Notes: generated by a model not told the origin, from the sequence alone. A DNA stretch of 64,000 bases from an uncultured Prevotellaceae bacterium (GCA_900316445.1 ONCZ01000001.1:62001-126000); one strand, 5' to 3'; shown: positions 18,848-28,163, counted from the stretch's first letter. Program-made: numbers and translations.

Positions 18848-19897
18848 ATGAAAAAGAGTATTTTTGTGTTTATTTTGGCATTCGTGTCAATTGCAGCAAG
18901 TGCACAGGATCCTGTGAAAGTTGGTAATTATTATTATTCAATTAACAAATGGAGCGGCGATGCTACGTTAGTCAAGAACCCTAATAATGTTGGTTATTCT
19001 GGCGATGTGGTGATTCCTGATGTTGTCACTATTGACGGTGTAGAACATAAGGTAACTATCATTGGCTCTAGAGCCTTCTGTGGAGGCAATATTCTATCGG
19101 TGACCATAGGTAAAAATATAACCTCAATTTACGAGCACGCATTCTCTTATAGTACGTTAGCTTCTGTAGTTATTGGCGATGATTCGGAGGAGTCAAATAT
19201 CTGGATAGGTTCTTATGCTTTCTACGGTTGCCCTAATCTGGCCAGTGTTGTTATTGGTGACAGAGTGTCCTCTATTGGCCAACATGCCTTCCAGGATTGT
19301 CCATCTCTCACCTCAGTTGTCGTTGGTAAAAAAGTATCCGGGATAGGCAGTTCGGCTTTTACTGGTTGTGATAATTTGAAAGATTTTTATTGCCTGAGTG
19401 AGCATAGTCCTTATCAGAGTGGTGGACGTATTTTTGCGGATGAACAACTTAGCACCATGACACTTCATGTTCCAGAGGCTTATTATAGTAACTATATTGT
19501 AAGTAGCTATGATAATTATCCATGGTCACACTTTGGTGCTTCTGAGAATTTGCAAAGTGCCGAGTTGGTCAAGTGTTCGACACCAGAAATTATCTATGCC
19601 AATGGAACTATTTCATTTACCTGTGCAACCGAGGGCGTGAAGTATAATTCGTCGGTAGAGTATGTTGAAAATGAGTTTAATAATGTTTCTGAGTATACTG
19701 CTCCTTCGAATTTCAGGGTAAAAGTTGTTGCCGTCAAGAGTGGATTCCTTCCCTCTGATGTTGCCCAAAAAGAGTTCGCCCTTGAGAGTTATGTTGATGT
19801 TAAAACTGGCGATTACAAGCAAGGCGATGTGAACAAAGATGGAAATGTGAATGTTGCTGACCACGTGAAGTTGTCGGATATTATTATGAATAAGTAA
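18848..19897 (+). CDS. BspA-like leucine-rich repeat protein with C-terminal dockerin-like motif
   Basis: 349 residues from the ATG at 18848 (signal peptide MKKSIFVFILAFVSIAASAQ). Five or so LRR_5 units about 22-23 residues long (IGSRAFCGGNILSVTIGKNI, IGQHAFQDCPSLTSVVVGKK and neighbours) at about 60-180. The C-terminus GDVNKDGNVNVADHVKLSDI is a single dockerin-type calcium-binding loop plus helix, the same kind found in the proteins at 31331 and 48486. BspA-type proteins of oral Bacteroidetes bind host or bacterial surfaces; here the ligand is unknown. Confidence 0.88.
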   Translation: MKKSIFVFILAFVSIAASAQDPVKVGNYYYSINKWSGDATLVKNPNNVGYSGDVVIPDVVTIDGVEHKVTIIGSRAFCGGNILSVTIGKNITSIYEHAFSYSTLASVVIGDDSEESNIWIGSYAFYGCPNLASVVIGDRVSSIGQHAFQDCPSLTSVVVGKKVSGIGSSAFTGCDNLKDFYCLSEHSPYQSGGRIFADEQLSTMTLHVPEAYYSNYIVSSYDNYPWSHFGASENLQSAELVKCSTPEIIYANGTISFTCATEGVKYNSSVEYVENEFNNVSEYTAPSNFRVKVVAVKSGFLPSDVAQKEFALESYVDVKTGDYKQGDVNKDGNVNVADHVKLSDIIMNK

Positions 19898-19953
19898 TCT
19901 TTGTCGCACTTGAGATATGTTGCAATAAATATATGTAAATAAATTTCAGCATT

Positions 19954-19980
19954 AATCGGGCAGATTTGTTCTGCCCGATT
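19954..19980 (+). terminator. rho-independent terminator
   Basis: Stem aatcgggcaga / tctgcccgatt with loop tttgt, followed by cttttctgttt. 57 nt after the leucine-rich protein gene. Confidence 0.9.
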
Positions 19981-20020
19981 CTTTTCTGTTTCATTGATTT
20001 TCGGGCATTTTGGCTTTCAT

Positions 20021-20062
20021 TAGCCCAAACTTTGGGTTTCCATAGTCCAAAGTCGGACTTTC
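20021..20062. repeat. row of short hairpins
   Basis: tagcccaaactttgggttt and tagtccaaagtcggactt are consecutive small palindromes, each introduced by cat(t)ag. No gene from 19898 to 20412 apart from these repeats, the terminator and the promoter of the GH5 gene. Confidence 0.5.
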
Positions 20063-20144
20063 CTTAGCTCAAAAATTCACTCTTAGTGGCCTTCAAGACC
20101 GCTATATGTAATACTATAACTTTTGTAAAGTAATATTACTATGC

Positions 20145-20320
20145 TTAAGTCATTATAGTCATTAGTCATTATAGTCATTAAGCATTTCTGACTTGGAATT
20201 GGAGGTTAAAATATATATATTATATATAATATATATATTTTAATTTAAAAACCTCTTTCCAAAAGCCTTAATGACCTTAATGACCTTAATGACTAATGAC
20301 TAAAATGACTAAAATGACTG
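20145..20320. repeat. large inverted element with AT-rich core
   Basis: Left arm 20145-20183 is made of (t)tatagtcatta units; right arm 20265-20320 is made of taatgacc / taaaatgac units in the opposite sense. Inside lies an inner stem ggaggtt / aacctc and a core of alternating TA (20208-20243). The core and arm layout resembles the elements at 38785-38897 and 47760-47996. No coding content. Confidence 0.75.
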
Positions 20321-20376
20321 CCAAATTCGGTTTGGGGAAACATTGTGCGAATTCTTTGCATTTTCTTTAGAAAACA

Positions 20377-20409
20377 TTTGGCGGATTCGATTATTTTTTG
20401 TACCTTTGC
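20377..20409 (+). promoter_or_regulatory. mannan operon promoter
   Basis: TTTG at 20377-20380, exactly 20 nt, TACCTTTGC at 20401-20409. The ATG of the GH5 gene is at 20413, so the transcript would be leaderless or nearly so. Confidence 0.85.
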
Positions 20410-20412
20410 AGC

Positions 20413-21735
20413 ATGATACAGAAAATTATAAATATTGCAATTAAGAGCCTCGTGATGCTCGTGATGGCGGTGGTAATTACTGCCTGCGGCCAGACTGTGA
20501 ATGAGTCGGCTAATCCTTTCGTGACTGTGGAGAATGGCCATTTCGTGAAGGACGGTAAACCATATTATTATGTGGGTACGAACTTCTGGTATGGGGCTAT
20601 CCTGGGCTCGGAAGGGCAGGGCGGTGACCGCGAGCGGCTCGCCAAGGAACTTGACCTGCTGAAGTCACAGGGCATCGACAACCTGCGTATCCTCGTGGGT
20701 TCAGATGGTGAACGTGGTGTGAAGACGAAGGTAGAACCGACGCTGCAAATCGCACCTGGTGTGTATAACGATACGATACTGGCTGGTCTGGACTACCTGC
20801 TTCAGGAGATGGGCAAGCGTGATATGGTGGCTGTGCTCTACCTGAACAACTCCTGGGAGTGGAGCGGCGGCTACGGTTTCTACCTCGAGCAGGCTGGCGC
20901 TGGCAAGCAGCCGAGACCGGACGACGTCGGTTATCCTGCCTTTATGAACGCGATGGCGCAGTATGCTACGAACGAGAAGGCCCACGAGCTGTTCTACGAC
21001 TACGTACGCTTCATCATCGGGCGGACAAACCAATATACGGGCAAGGCCTATAAGGACGATCCTGCCATTATGTCCTGGCAGATCGGTAACGAGCCGCGTG
21101 CATTCTCTAAAGAAGCGCTGCCTGCCTTTGAGAAGTGGATTGCCGAGGCAGCAAAGCTCATCCGTGAGCTCGACCCGAACCACCTGGTCTCCATCGGTTC
21201 GGAGGGTGCCTGGGGCTGCGAGGGAGACTTCGACTGTTGGGGACGCATTACGGCTGACGAGAACATCGGTTACGCTAACATCCATCTCTGGCCTTACAAT
21301 TGGGGCTGGGCGAAGGCTGACTCGCTGATCGAGAACCTGCCGCGGGCAAAGACGAACACGAAGGAGTATATCGACCGTCACCTCGACATCTGCGCGAAGA
21401 TAAAGAAACCGCTGGTGATGGAGGAGTTCGGCTATCCGAGAGACGGTTTCCAGTTCGCCCTCGGCACACCGACGCAGGGTAGGGACGGTTTCTACGAGTA
21501 CGTCTTCTCCTTGGTGGCAGATAACGCAGAGAGCGGCGGTTACTTCGCCGGGTGCAACTTCTGGGGATGGGGCGGACTTGCCCGGCCGCAGCACGAGCAG
21601 TGGCAGGTGGGCGATGACTATACGGGCGACCCTGCCCAGGAGGCTCAAGGACTGAACTCGGTGTTCGCCAACGACTCGACGACACTGCAGGTGATCCGCT
21701 CTCAGGTGGACCGCATGAGCAGATTGACGAAATAG
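20413..21735 (+). CDS. GH5 beta-mannanase lipoprotein (GH5_7-like)
   Basis: 440 residues, lipobox VVITAC with Cys25, so probably attached to a membrane surface. Catalytic acid/base Glu227 in SWQIGNEPRAF and nucleophile Glu338 in VMEEFGYPR are where family 5 places them. Overall similarity is to endo-beta-1,4-mannanases of subfamily 7, with NFWYGAILGSEG near the start. First gene of the mannan locus, followed by esterase, GH26, GH130, symporter and epimerase genes. It would cut beta-mannan or glucomannan to oligosaccharides. Confidence 0.9.
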   Translation: MIQKIINIAIKSLVMLVMAVVITACGQTVNESANPFVTVENGHFVKDGKPYYYVGTNFWYGAILGSEGQGGDRERLAKELDLLKSQGIDNLRILVGSDGERGVKTKVEPTLQIAPGVYNDTILAGLDYLLQEMGKRDMVAVLYLNNSWEWSGGYGFYLEQAGAGKQPRPDDVGYPAFMNAMAQYATNEKAHELFYDYVRFIIGRTNQYTGKAYKDDPAIMSWQIGNEPRAFSKEALPAFEKWIAEAAKLIRELDPNHLVSIGSEGAWGCEGDFDCWGRITADENIGYANIHLWPYNWGWAKADSLIENLPRAKTNTKEYIDRHLDICAKIKKPLVMEEFGYPRDGFQFALGTPTQGRDGFYEYVFSLVADNAESGGYFAGCNFWGWGGLARPQHEQWQVGDDYTGDPAQEAQGLNSVFANDSTTLQVIRSQVDRMSRLTK

Positions 21736-21782
21736 TATCATCATTGGGCAAAAGAAAGTACGGGTGTTTGCGGGAATTGTCG

Positions 21783-21791
21783 TACCTTTGC
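21783..21791 (+). promoter_or_regulatory. internal -7 box before the esterase gene
   Basis: TACCTTTGC 30 nt before the ATG at 21821. No well-spaced TTTG upstream, so a weaker or regulated promoter. Confidence 0.6.
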
Positions 21792-21820
21792 ACCGCAATT
21801 TGAAGTCAACTAAAAGCAAA

Positions 21821-23107
21821 ATGAAAAGACTACTATCAATGATCCTCTGTGTGATGGCGTTCTCGACGCTGTCGGCACAGATTCGCGGCTCTGAAATCCA
21901 GGTGCTCGTGCAGCCAGACCATCAGGACTGGACGTACAAGACGGGTGAGAAGGCCACGTTCACTGTCAGCGTGCTGAAGTCGGGTACGCTGGTGGACAAT
22001 GTGAGCATCGACCTCGCCGCAGGCCCTGAGATGTACCAGGACGTGAAGAAGCAGACCGTACTGAAAGACGGGACGACGAAGTTGACAGGTACGATGAAGC
22101 AGCCCGGCTTCTACCGTGTGGACGTGACCGCCCACGTGGATGGCAAGGACTACAAGGGTGCCTGTGGAGCTGCGTTCTCCCCTGAGCTGTTGCAGCCGTC
22201 GACGGTGATGCCCAAGGACTTCTCGGAGTTCTGGCAGGGTGTCATCAGCGAGGCCCGCAAGACCCCTCTCGAACCCACGAAGCGACTGTTGCCCGAGCGT
22301 TGCACGAAGGATGTGAACGTGTATGAGGTGTCGTTTCAGAACCTGCAGTCGAATTACCGTACCTATGGCATCCTCTGCGTGCCTGTGAAGGAAGGCAAGT
22401 ATCCAGCACTGTTGCGTGTGCCTGGAGCCGGTGTGAGACCTTACGGCGGCGACATCTGGACGGCTGCCCAGGGCGCTATCACGCTGGAGATCGGCATTCA
22501 CGGCATCCCTGTGACGATGGAGCAGAAGGTGTACGACGATGTGTTCAACGGTGCCCTGATGGGCTACTGGGAGTTTAATATGGATTCGCGCGACAAACAT
22601 TATTATAAGCGCGTGATCGTCGGTTGTATCCGTGCTCTCGACTATATCGAGGAGTTCACGCCCTGGAACGGAAAGGATCTGGGTGTGACGGGTTCGTCTC
22701 AGGGTGGATTCCTCTCACTCGCGACGGCCGGTCTCGACAAGCGCATCACCTATTATGCCCCTGTGCACGCCGCCTGCTGCGACCACACGAACTCACTGAA
22801 AGGCATCGCCTGTGGCTGGCCGCACTACTTCTATAATAATAAAGGTGTAGGTCAGGAGAAGCAGATCGAGACATCGCGCTATTACGACGGCATCAACTTC
22901 GCTAGGCTGATTACTGACCAGCAGGCAGGATGGTTCTCGTTCGGCTATAACGACGATGTGGTGCCTCCCACCACCGCCTGGGCGACCTATAACACGGTGA
23001 AGGGCCCGAAGCAGATCTCACCCTATCAGGCTACTTGGCACTTTTGGTTCCAGGAGCAGTGGGACGAGTGGGAGAATTGGCTGCTCAAGCAGATGAAGTT
23101 AAGATAA
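21821..23107 (+). CDS. acetyl xylan esterase-family (CE7-like) secreted esterase
   Basis: 428 residues from the ATG at 21821 (signal peptide MKRLLSMILCVMAFSTLSAQ). An N-terminal beta domain of about 110 residues precedes the AXE1 alpha/beta hydrolase. Nucleophile Ser293 sits in GVTGSSQGGF (GxSQG of the CE7 family); the likely acid is in FGYNDDVVPPTTA and the His in ATWHFWFQ. Its place between two mannanases suggests it removes acetyl groups from acetylated mannans so the hydrolases can act; the substrate is inferred from context. Confidence 0.85.
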   Translation: MKRLLSMILCVMAFSTLSAQIRGSEIQVLVQPDHQDWTYKTGEKATFTVSVLKSGTLVDNVSIDLAAGPEMYQDVKKQTVLKDGTTKLTGTMKQPGFYRVDVTAHVDGKDYKGACGAAFSPELLQPSTVMPKDFSEFWQGVISEARKTPLEPTKRLLPERCTKDVNVYEVSFQNLQSNYRTYGILCVPVKEGKYPALLRVPGAGVRPYGGDIWTAAQGAITLEIGIHGIPVTMEQKVYDDVFNGALMGYWEFNMDSRDKHYYKRVIVGCIRALDYIEEFTPWNGKDLGVTGSSQGGFLSLATAGLDKRITYYAPVHAACCDHTNSLKGIACGWPHYFYNNKGVGQEKQIETSRYYDGINFARLITDQQAGWFSFGYNDDVVPPTTAWATYNTVKGPKQISPYQATWHFWFQEQWDEWENWLLKQMKLR

Positions 23108-23130
23108 AATCAGAATACTCAGAAATAATT

Positions 23131-24246
23131 ATGAATAAGATTATTGCAATGGCAATCGCGGCAATAGCAGTCGCCGCCTGTACAACACAAAAACAGGCTG
23201 AACCGGAGAAGACGGTGGCACAGCAGTTGATGGAGCGCCTCGACACGCTTCGTAATAAAGGATATATGTTCGGTCATCAGGACGATCCGTTCTATGGTCT
23301 GACCTGGGACTACGACCAGGATTCCAGCGATGTGAAGAACGTCTGTGGCGACTGGCCCGCTGTGATGGGCTTTGAGCTCGGCGGCATCGAGATGGGCGAT
23401 GCCAAGAACCTCGACAGCGTGCCCTTCACCCGTATGCGTGAGGAGATTATCAAGCACTATGAGCGTGGTGGTATCATCACCATCAGCTGGCATCCCCGTA
23501 ACCCGCTGACCACTATTCCCGGTGGTGGTCTGGCTGGTCAGAAGTTCCCTGAGGGAACGGCCTGGGACGTTAGCGACACGACAGTTGTGAAGAATGTGCT
23601 GGTGGGCGGTTCCCACGAGAAGGCATTCCTGATGTGGATGCGTCGTGTGGGTGATTTCCTTGAGACGTTGAAGACCGCCGATGGTCAAAAAGTGCCCATC
23701 ATCTTCCGTCCTTGGCACGAGAACACAGGTTCTTGGTTCTGGTGGGGAGAAAGGCTCTGTACGGCAGACGAGTATAAAGGACTGTGGAACCTGTTGCAGG
23801 ACTACCTGAACGGTCGTGGTTTCGACAACCTGCTCTGGGCCTACTCGCCCGGTATGGCTGCCAACCTCGACAAGGCGAAATATCTGGAGCGCTATCCTGG
23901 CGACGACCGTGTGTCGCTCGTGGGTATCGACGGTTATCAGTGGGGCTCCAAGGAGGACTTTGTGGCACAGTTGGATGCCAACCTTGCTATGCTGACGAAG
24001 TTTGCTGCCGATCGTGGTAAGATCGCGGCTCTGACGGAGTGCGGACTGAAGAACCTCACGGACTCTACGTGGTGGACATCGACGCTTACCCCTGTGCTCG
24101 ACAAGTATGCCATCAGCTACTTCCTCGTTTGGCGTAACTACAAGGAGGAGTGGTTCGGCCCCTCGCCCGCAAAGCCCGACGCACCTTATTTTAAAGAGAT
24201 GTATAACAAGAAGAATGTGCTTTTCCTGAAGGAGATCACAGAGTAA
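23131..24246 (+). CDS. GH26 beta-mannanase lipoprotein
   Basis: 371 residues, lipobox VAAC with Cys17. The acid/base is Glu197 in FRPWHENTGSWFWWG and the nucleophile Glu303 in ALTECGLKN, both typical of family 26. GH26 followed by GH130, a GPH symporter and cellobiose 2-epimerase is the order of the Bacteroides fragilis mannan cluster, where the GH26 enzyme releases mannobiose. The same role is likely here. The start at 23131 is chosen because it begins the lipoprotein signal; the longer frame runs back into the esterase gene. Confidence 0.95.
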   Translation: MNKIIAMAIAAIAVAACTTQKQAEPEKTVAQQLMERLDTLRNKGYMFGHQDDPFYGLTWDYDQDSSDVKNVCGDWPAVMGFELGGIEMGDAKNLDSVPFTRMREEIIKHYERGGIITISWHPRNPLTTIPGGGLAGQKFPEGTAWDVSDTTVVKNVLVGGSHEKAFLMWMRRVGDFLETLKTADGQKVPIIFRPWHENTGSWFWWGERLCTADEYKGLWNLLQDYLNGRGFDNLLWAYSPGMAANLDKAKYLERYPGDDRVSLVGIDGYQWGSKEDFVAQLDANLAMLTKFAADRGKIAALTECGLKNLTDSTWWTSTLTPVLDKYAISYFLVWRNYKEEWFGPSPAKPDAPYFKEMYNKKNVLFLKEITE

Positions 24247-24279
24247 ACAATTGTCAATTCGTAAATCGTCATTAATATC

Positions 24280-25449
24280 ATGTCAGAATTTGAACAGAAA
24301 GTAGCAGCCCTGCGCAAACATCATGAGGAGCTGCTGAGCCGTAAGAACGAACCCGTAGAGTGGGGTAACGGCATTTATGAGAAGTATAAGTATCCAGTGG
24401 TGACGGCTGCTCACGTGCCCCTGGAGTGGAAATATGATTTCAATGAGCAGGACAACCCCTACCTGATGCAGCGCATCATGTGTAACGCCGCGCTGAACTC
24501 AGGTGCTATCAAATGGCAAGGTAAGTACGTGCTCGTCGTCCGCGTGGAGGGTGCAGACCGTAAGAGCTTTTTCGCTGTGGCAGAGTCACCCAACGGCATC
24601 GACAACTTCCGTTTCTGGGAGGAGCCTATCACGATGCCTGATGACGTGATTCCTGCAACGAACATCTATGATATGCGTATCACACAGCATGAAGACGGTT
24701 GGATCTACGGTGTGTTCTGTGCTGAGCGTCACGACGATTCACAGCCTGGCAACCTCTCCGCCGCTACAGCAACTGCAGGTATTGCCCGTACGAAAGACCT
24801 GAAGACCTGGGAGCGTCTGCCGGATCTGAAGACGAAATCGCAGCAGCGTAACGTCGTGCTGCATCCTGAGTTTGTCGATGGCAAGTACGCCTTCTATACC
24901 CGTCCGCAGGATGGTTTCATCGATACAGGTTCAGGCGGTGGTATCGGCTGGGCACTTGTCGATGATATCACCCACGCAGAGGTGAAGGAAGAGAAGATCA
25001 TCAACGCCCGTCACTATCACACCATTACGGAGGTGAAGAACGGTGAGGGTCCGCACCCCATCAAGACAAAGAAGGGCTGGCTGCATCTGGCTCATGGTGT
25101 ACGTGCCACAGCCGACGGACTGCGCTATGTGCTCTATATGTATATGACTGCGCTAGACGATCCTACGAAGGTGATAGCACAGCCGGGCGGCTACTTCCTC
25201 GTACCTGAGGGTGACGAGTATCTGGGCGACGTGATGAATGTGGCCTTCGCCAACGGCTGGATCGCCGACGAGGATGGCAAGGTATTTATTTACTATGCTT
25301 CTGCAGATACCCGCATGCATGTGGCGACATCGACCATCGACAAACTCATCGACTACTGTATGAACACGCCTGAGGACGGCCTGACCACTGCCGCCAGCGT
25401 GGAGACCATCAAGCGCCTTGTGGCCAAGAACCGCGCCAACAAATCGTAA
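24280..25449 (+). CDS. 4-O-beta-D-mannosyl-D-glucose phosphorylase (GH130)
   Basis: 389 residues, no signal, cytoplasmic. It phosphorolyses mannosyl-1,4-glucose to alpha-mannose 1-phosphate and glucose. Asp131 in NIYDMRITQHEDGWIYG matches the position of the catalytic Asp of the B. fragilis enzyme, and the HPEFVDGKYAFYTRPQDGF and ARHYHTITEVKNGEGP phosphate/sugar motifs are present. Together with the epimerase downstream it completes the hydrolysis-saving route from mannobiose. atcgtaaat repeat units lie on both sides of the gene. Confidence 0.95.
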   Translation: MSEFEQKVAALRKHHEELLSRKNEPVEWGNGIYEKYKYPVVTAAHVPLEWKYDFNEQDNPYLMQRIMCNAALNSGAIKWQGKYVLVVRVEGADRKSFFAVAESPNGIDNFRFWEEPITMPDDVIPATNIYDMRITQHEDGWIYGVFCAERHDDSQPGNLSAATATAGIARTKDLKTWERLPDLKTKSQQRNVVLHPEFVDGKYAFYTRPQDGFIDTGSGGGIGWALVDDITHAEVKEEKIINARHYHTITEVKNGEGPHPIKTKKGWLHLAHGVRATADGLRYVLYMYMTALDDPTKVIAQPGGYFLVPEGDEYLGDVMNVAFANGWIADEDGKVFIYYASADTRMHVATSTIDKLIDYCMNTPEDGLTTAASVETIKRLVAKNRANKS

Positions 25450-25474
25450 ATAATAATCGTAAATTACATAATCT

Positions 25475-26872
25475 ATGGCAAAGACTAAATTAATCGAAAA
25501 GATCGGTTACGGCTTCGGTGATATGTCGTCATCGACTTTTTGGAAGGTGTTCTCTTACTATCTTCCTATCTTCTATTCAAACATCTTCGGCCTCTCGCTG
25601 ATTGATGCAGGTGTGCTCGTGCTCGTCACACGTATCTGGGACGCTGTTTCCGACCCGATGATGGGTATCATTGCTGACCGTACGAACACGAAGTGGGGTA
25701 AGTACCGTCCCTACCTGCTCTGGGTGGCACCTTTCTTCTCCATCTGTGGTATCCTCTTGTTTACCACACCCGATTGGAACTACGGTGCAAAACTCATATG
25801 GGCATACATCACCTACATCATGATGATGACTGTCTATACGGGTATCAACGTGCCCTATGGTGCTATGCTTGGTGTGATGACAGACGATACGAATGAGAAG
25901 ACCGTGTTCTCTTCGTTCCGTATGTTCTTTGCATACGGTGGTTCGTTCCTCGCTCTGTTCCTTTGGGAACCCTTGACCAACAGACTGGGTGGCTATAAGT
26001 CGCCTGAGGGCTGGTTCTGGGCAATGTGCGTCATCGCCACAGCCTGCTTTGTGATGTTCATCCTCTGCTTCCTGCTGACGAAGGAACATCTGAAGACGGT
26101 ATCGACGGTGAGTGTGGGTAGCGACTTCAAGTCGTTGCTGTCTAACAAGCCCTGGTGGCTGCTCATCGGTGCAGCATTGTGCTCTAACCTGTTCAATACG
26201 GTGCGTGGTGCAACGGTGGCTTACTTCTTCCTCGACATCATCGGTCCGGACGTGCAGCTGACCATTTTCGGTCTGATGTTCCTCTTCTATTCAGGTCTGT
26301 TCCTGGGTATCGGTGAGGTGGCCAATATGGCTGGTGTCGCTCTCTGTGTGCCCATCGCCCAGAAGTTGGGTAAGAAATCTACCTTTATCCTGGTGAATGC
26401 CGCACTGGTGGTATTCAGCATCGCCTTCTTCTTCGTGCCTTGCACGTCGGAGGGCTTTTGGATGATGCTGATCCTGCAGGTGATCATCTCTATCTTCACG
26501 GGTATTATGTCGCCGCTGATCTGGAGTATGTATGCTGATGTGAGCGACTATGCCGAGTTGAAGTACAACACCGCTTCTACGGGTCTGATCTTCTCTTCGG
26601 CCTCAATGGCTCAGAAGTTCGGTGGCGCCATCGGCGGTGCTGCTGTGCTGTGGCTCCTCTCCGGTTTCGGCTATATCACGGATGCCGCCCAGTTAGAGGC
26701 TGGCGTCGTACAGCCAGATAGTGCGCTGATGGTGCTGCGCTGGCTCATGAGCTTCATTCCGGCGATGGTGGCAGGACTGGCAATCCTTGTGGTGTGGTTC
26801 TATCCGCTGACGACAAAGCGTGTGGAGGAGATCAACGCCAAGTTGAAGAAAGCACGTGAATTTGACAAATAA
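25475..26872 (+). CDS. GPH-family sugar:cation symporter (manno-oligosaccharide transporter)
   Basis: 465 residues, twelve membrane segments. The GPH/MelB signatures GYGFGDMSSS near the N-terminus and DAVSDPMMGIIADRTNTKWGKYRPYL in the 2-3 loop (split here by family convention) are clear. It sits between the GH130 and epimerase genes, as in the B. fragilis mannan cluster, and so most likely imports mannobiose across the inner membrane. No susC/susD outer-membrane pair is in the window. Confidence 0.92.
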   Translation: MAKTKLIEKIGYGFGDMSSSTFWKVFSYYLPIFYSNIFGLSLIDAGVLVLVTRIWDAVSDPMMGIIADRTNTKWGKYRPYLLWVAPFFSICGILLFTTPDWNYGAKLIWAYITYIMMMTVYTGINVPYGAMLGVMTDDTNEKTVFSSFRMFFAYGGSFLALFLWEPLTNRLGGYKSPEGWFWAMCVIATACFVMFILCFLLTKEHLKTVSTVSVGSDFKSLLSNKPWWLLIGAALCSNLFNTVRGATVAYFFLDIIGPDVQLTIFGLMFLFYSGLFLGIGEVANMAGVALCVPIAQKLGKKSTFILVNAALVVFSIAFFFVPCTSEGFWMMLILQVIISIFTGIMSPLIWSMYADVSDYAELKYNTASTGLIFSSASMAQKFGGAIGGAAVLWLLSGFGYITDAAQLEAGVVQPDSALMVLRWLMSFIPAMVAGLAILVVWFYPLTTKRVEEINAKLKKAREFDK

Positions 26873-26879
26873 CATCTAT

Positions 26880-28163
26880 ATGATGACAGTTAATACAATG
26901 AGACAGGAGATGCAGGATGTGTTGGAAAACAACATCCTGCATTTCTGGCAGACCAAGATGGTCGACCATGAGAATGGTGGCTTCTATGGCCGTATTGACG
27001 GCCACGAGGTATTACATCCTGAGGCTGAGAAGGGTGCCATCCTGAACGCCCGTATCCTCTGGACGTTCTCTGCTGCCTATCGGGTGTTGAAAAAAACTGA
27101 GTATCTGGAGATGGCGACTTACGCTAAAGAATACTTCATCGAGCATTTCCTCGATAAGGAGTATGGAGGCGTGTATTGGAGTGTGGATGCCAAAGGTCAG
27201 CCCTTGAACACTCGTAAGCAGTTCTACGCCATCGGCTTCGCCCTCTACGGACTCTCAGAATATGCGCGGGCCACAGGCGACAGGGAGGCTCTCGACTATG
27301 CACTGCAACTCTATGACTGCATTGAGGAGCATGCATTGGATCGTGAGCAGAACGGTTATATTGAGGCGACGGCACGCGACTGGCAGCCTATCGCGGATAT
27401 GCGTCTCTCTGAACTTGATGCGAACTTCCCCAAATCACAGAACACCCATCTGCACATCATAGAACCCTACACGAATCTGCTGCGATGCCTGAAAGAGATG
27501 CATGCTCAAGAGTCGTGCGACTATGTGCCTGTGCTTGGATCGGTGCTCCCCATCGGCGTGAGTGTGCCTATGGAGACGATGATCAGCGTGGAAGCATCAT
27601 TGAGGAATATCATCGGCATCTTCACTGACAGGATCCTGAACCCTGAGACGCATCATCTCGACCTCTTCTTTGAGATGGATTGGACACGTGGCGCTGGACA
27701 TCTGGAGAGCTATGGACATGATATAGAGTGTTCGTGGCTGATGCATGAGGCTGCCCTTGTGTTGGGTGACGAGAAGGTACTGAGGAAGGTGGAGGACATC
27801 GTACGCATTGTGGCGAAAGCCTCAGAGAAGGGGCTGCGTTCTGACGGGTCGATGATTCATGAGGCTAACCTCGACACAGGCCATGTGGACGATGATCTGC
27901 ATTGGTGGGTACAGGCGGAGAACGTTGTGGGATGGTTCAATCTCTGGCAGCACTTTGGCGACGAAGAAGCCTTAGAGCGGGCTGAGCGCTGTTGGACGTA
28001 TATCAAGGAACAGCTGATAGACTGGGAGAATGGCGAGTGGCACTGGAGCCGTCATCCTGATGGTACACTCAATCTTGTCGACGACAAGGCCGGCTTCTGG
28101 AAATGTCCCTATCATAACGGACGTATGTGTCTGGAAATCATAGAAAGGACGGAGGCTATGTAG
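26880..28163 (+). CDS. cellobiose 2-epimerase (AGE family)
   Basis: About 427 residues of the (alpha/alpha)6 barrel family. It converts mannobiose to mannosyl-glucose, the substrate of the GH130 phosphorylase. NGGFYGRIDG, AGHLESYGHDIECSWLM and HWSRHPDGTLN carry the conserved catalytic His residues. Several ATGs are possible (26856 overlaps the symporter gene; 26880, 26883 and 26898 follow it); 26880 is chosen because it follows the symporter stop. Its last 8 bp overlap the convergent AsmA-like gene. Confidence 0.92.
   Translation: MMTVNTMRQEMQDVLENNILHFWQTKMVDHENGGFYGRIDGHEVLHPEAEKGAILNARILWTFSAAYRVLKKTEYLEMATYAKEYFIEHFLDKEYGGVYWSVDAKGQPLNTRKQFYAIGFALYGLSEYARATGDREALDYALQLYDCIEEHALDREQNGYIEATARDWQPIADMRLSELDANFPKSQNTHLHIIEPYTNLLRCLKEMHAQESCDYVPVLGSVLPIGVSVPMETMISVEASLRNIIGIFTDRILNPETHHLDLFFEMDWTRGAGHLESYGHDIECSWLMHEAALVLGDEKVLRKVEDIVRIVAKASEKGLRSDGSMIHEANLDTGHVDDDLHWWVQAENVVGWFNLWQHFGDEEALERAERCWTYIKEQLIDWENGEWHWSRHPDGTLNLVDDKAGFWKCPYHNGRMCLEIIERTEAM

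Noticed and set aside
16387-19897. CotH and leucine-rich genes as one transferred unit with integrase
   Set aside because: AT-richer codon use is suggestive, but there is no integrase, tRNA or target-site duplication.
20208-20243. TA-rich core as replication origin
   Set aside because: No DnaA boxes or iterons nearby; the symmetric arms fit a repeat element better.
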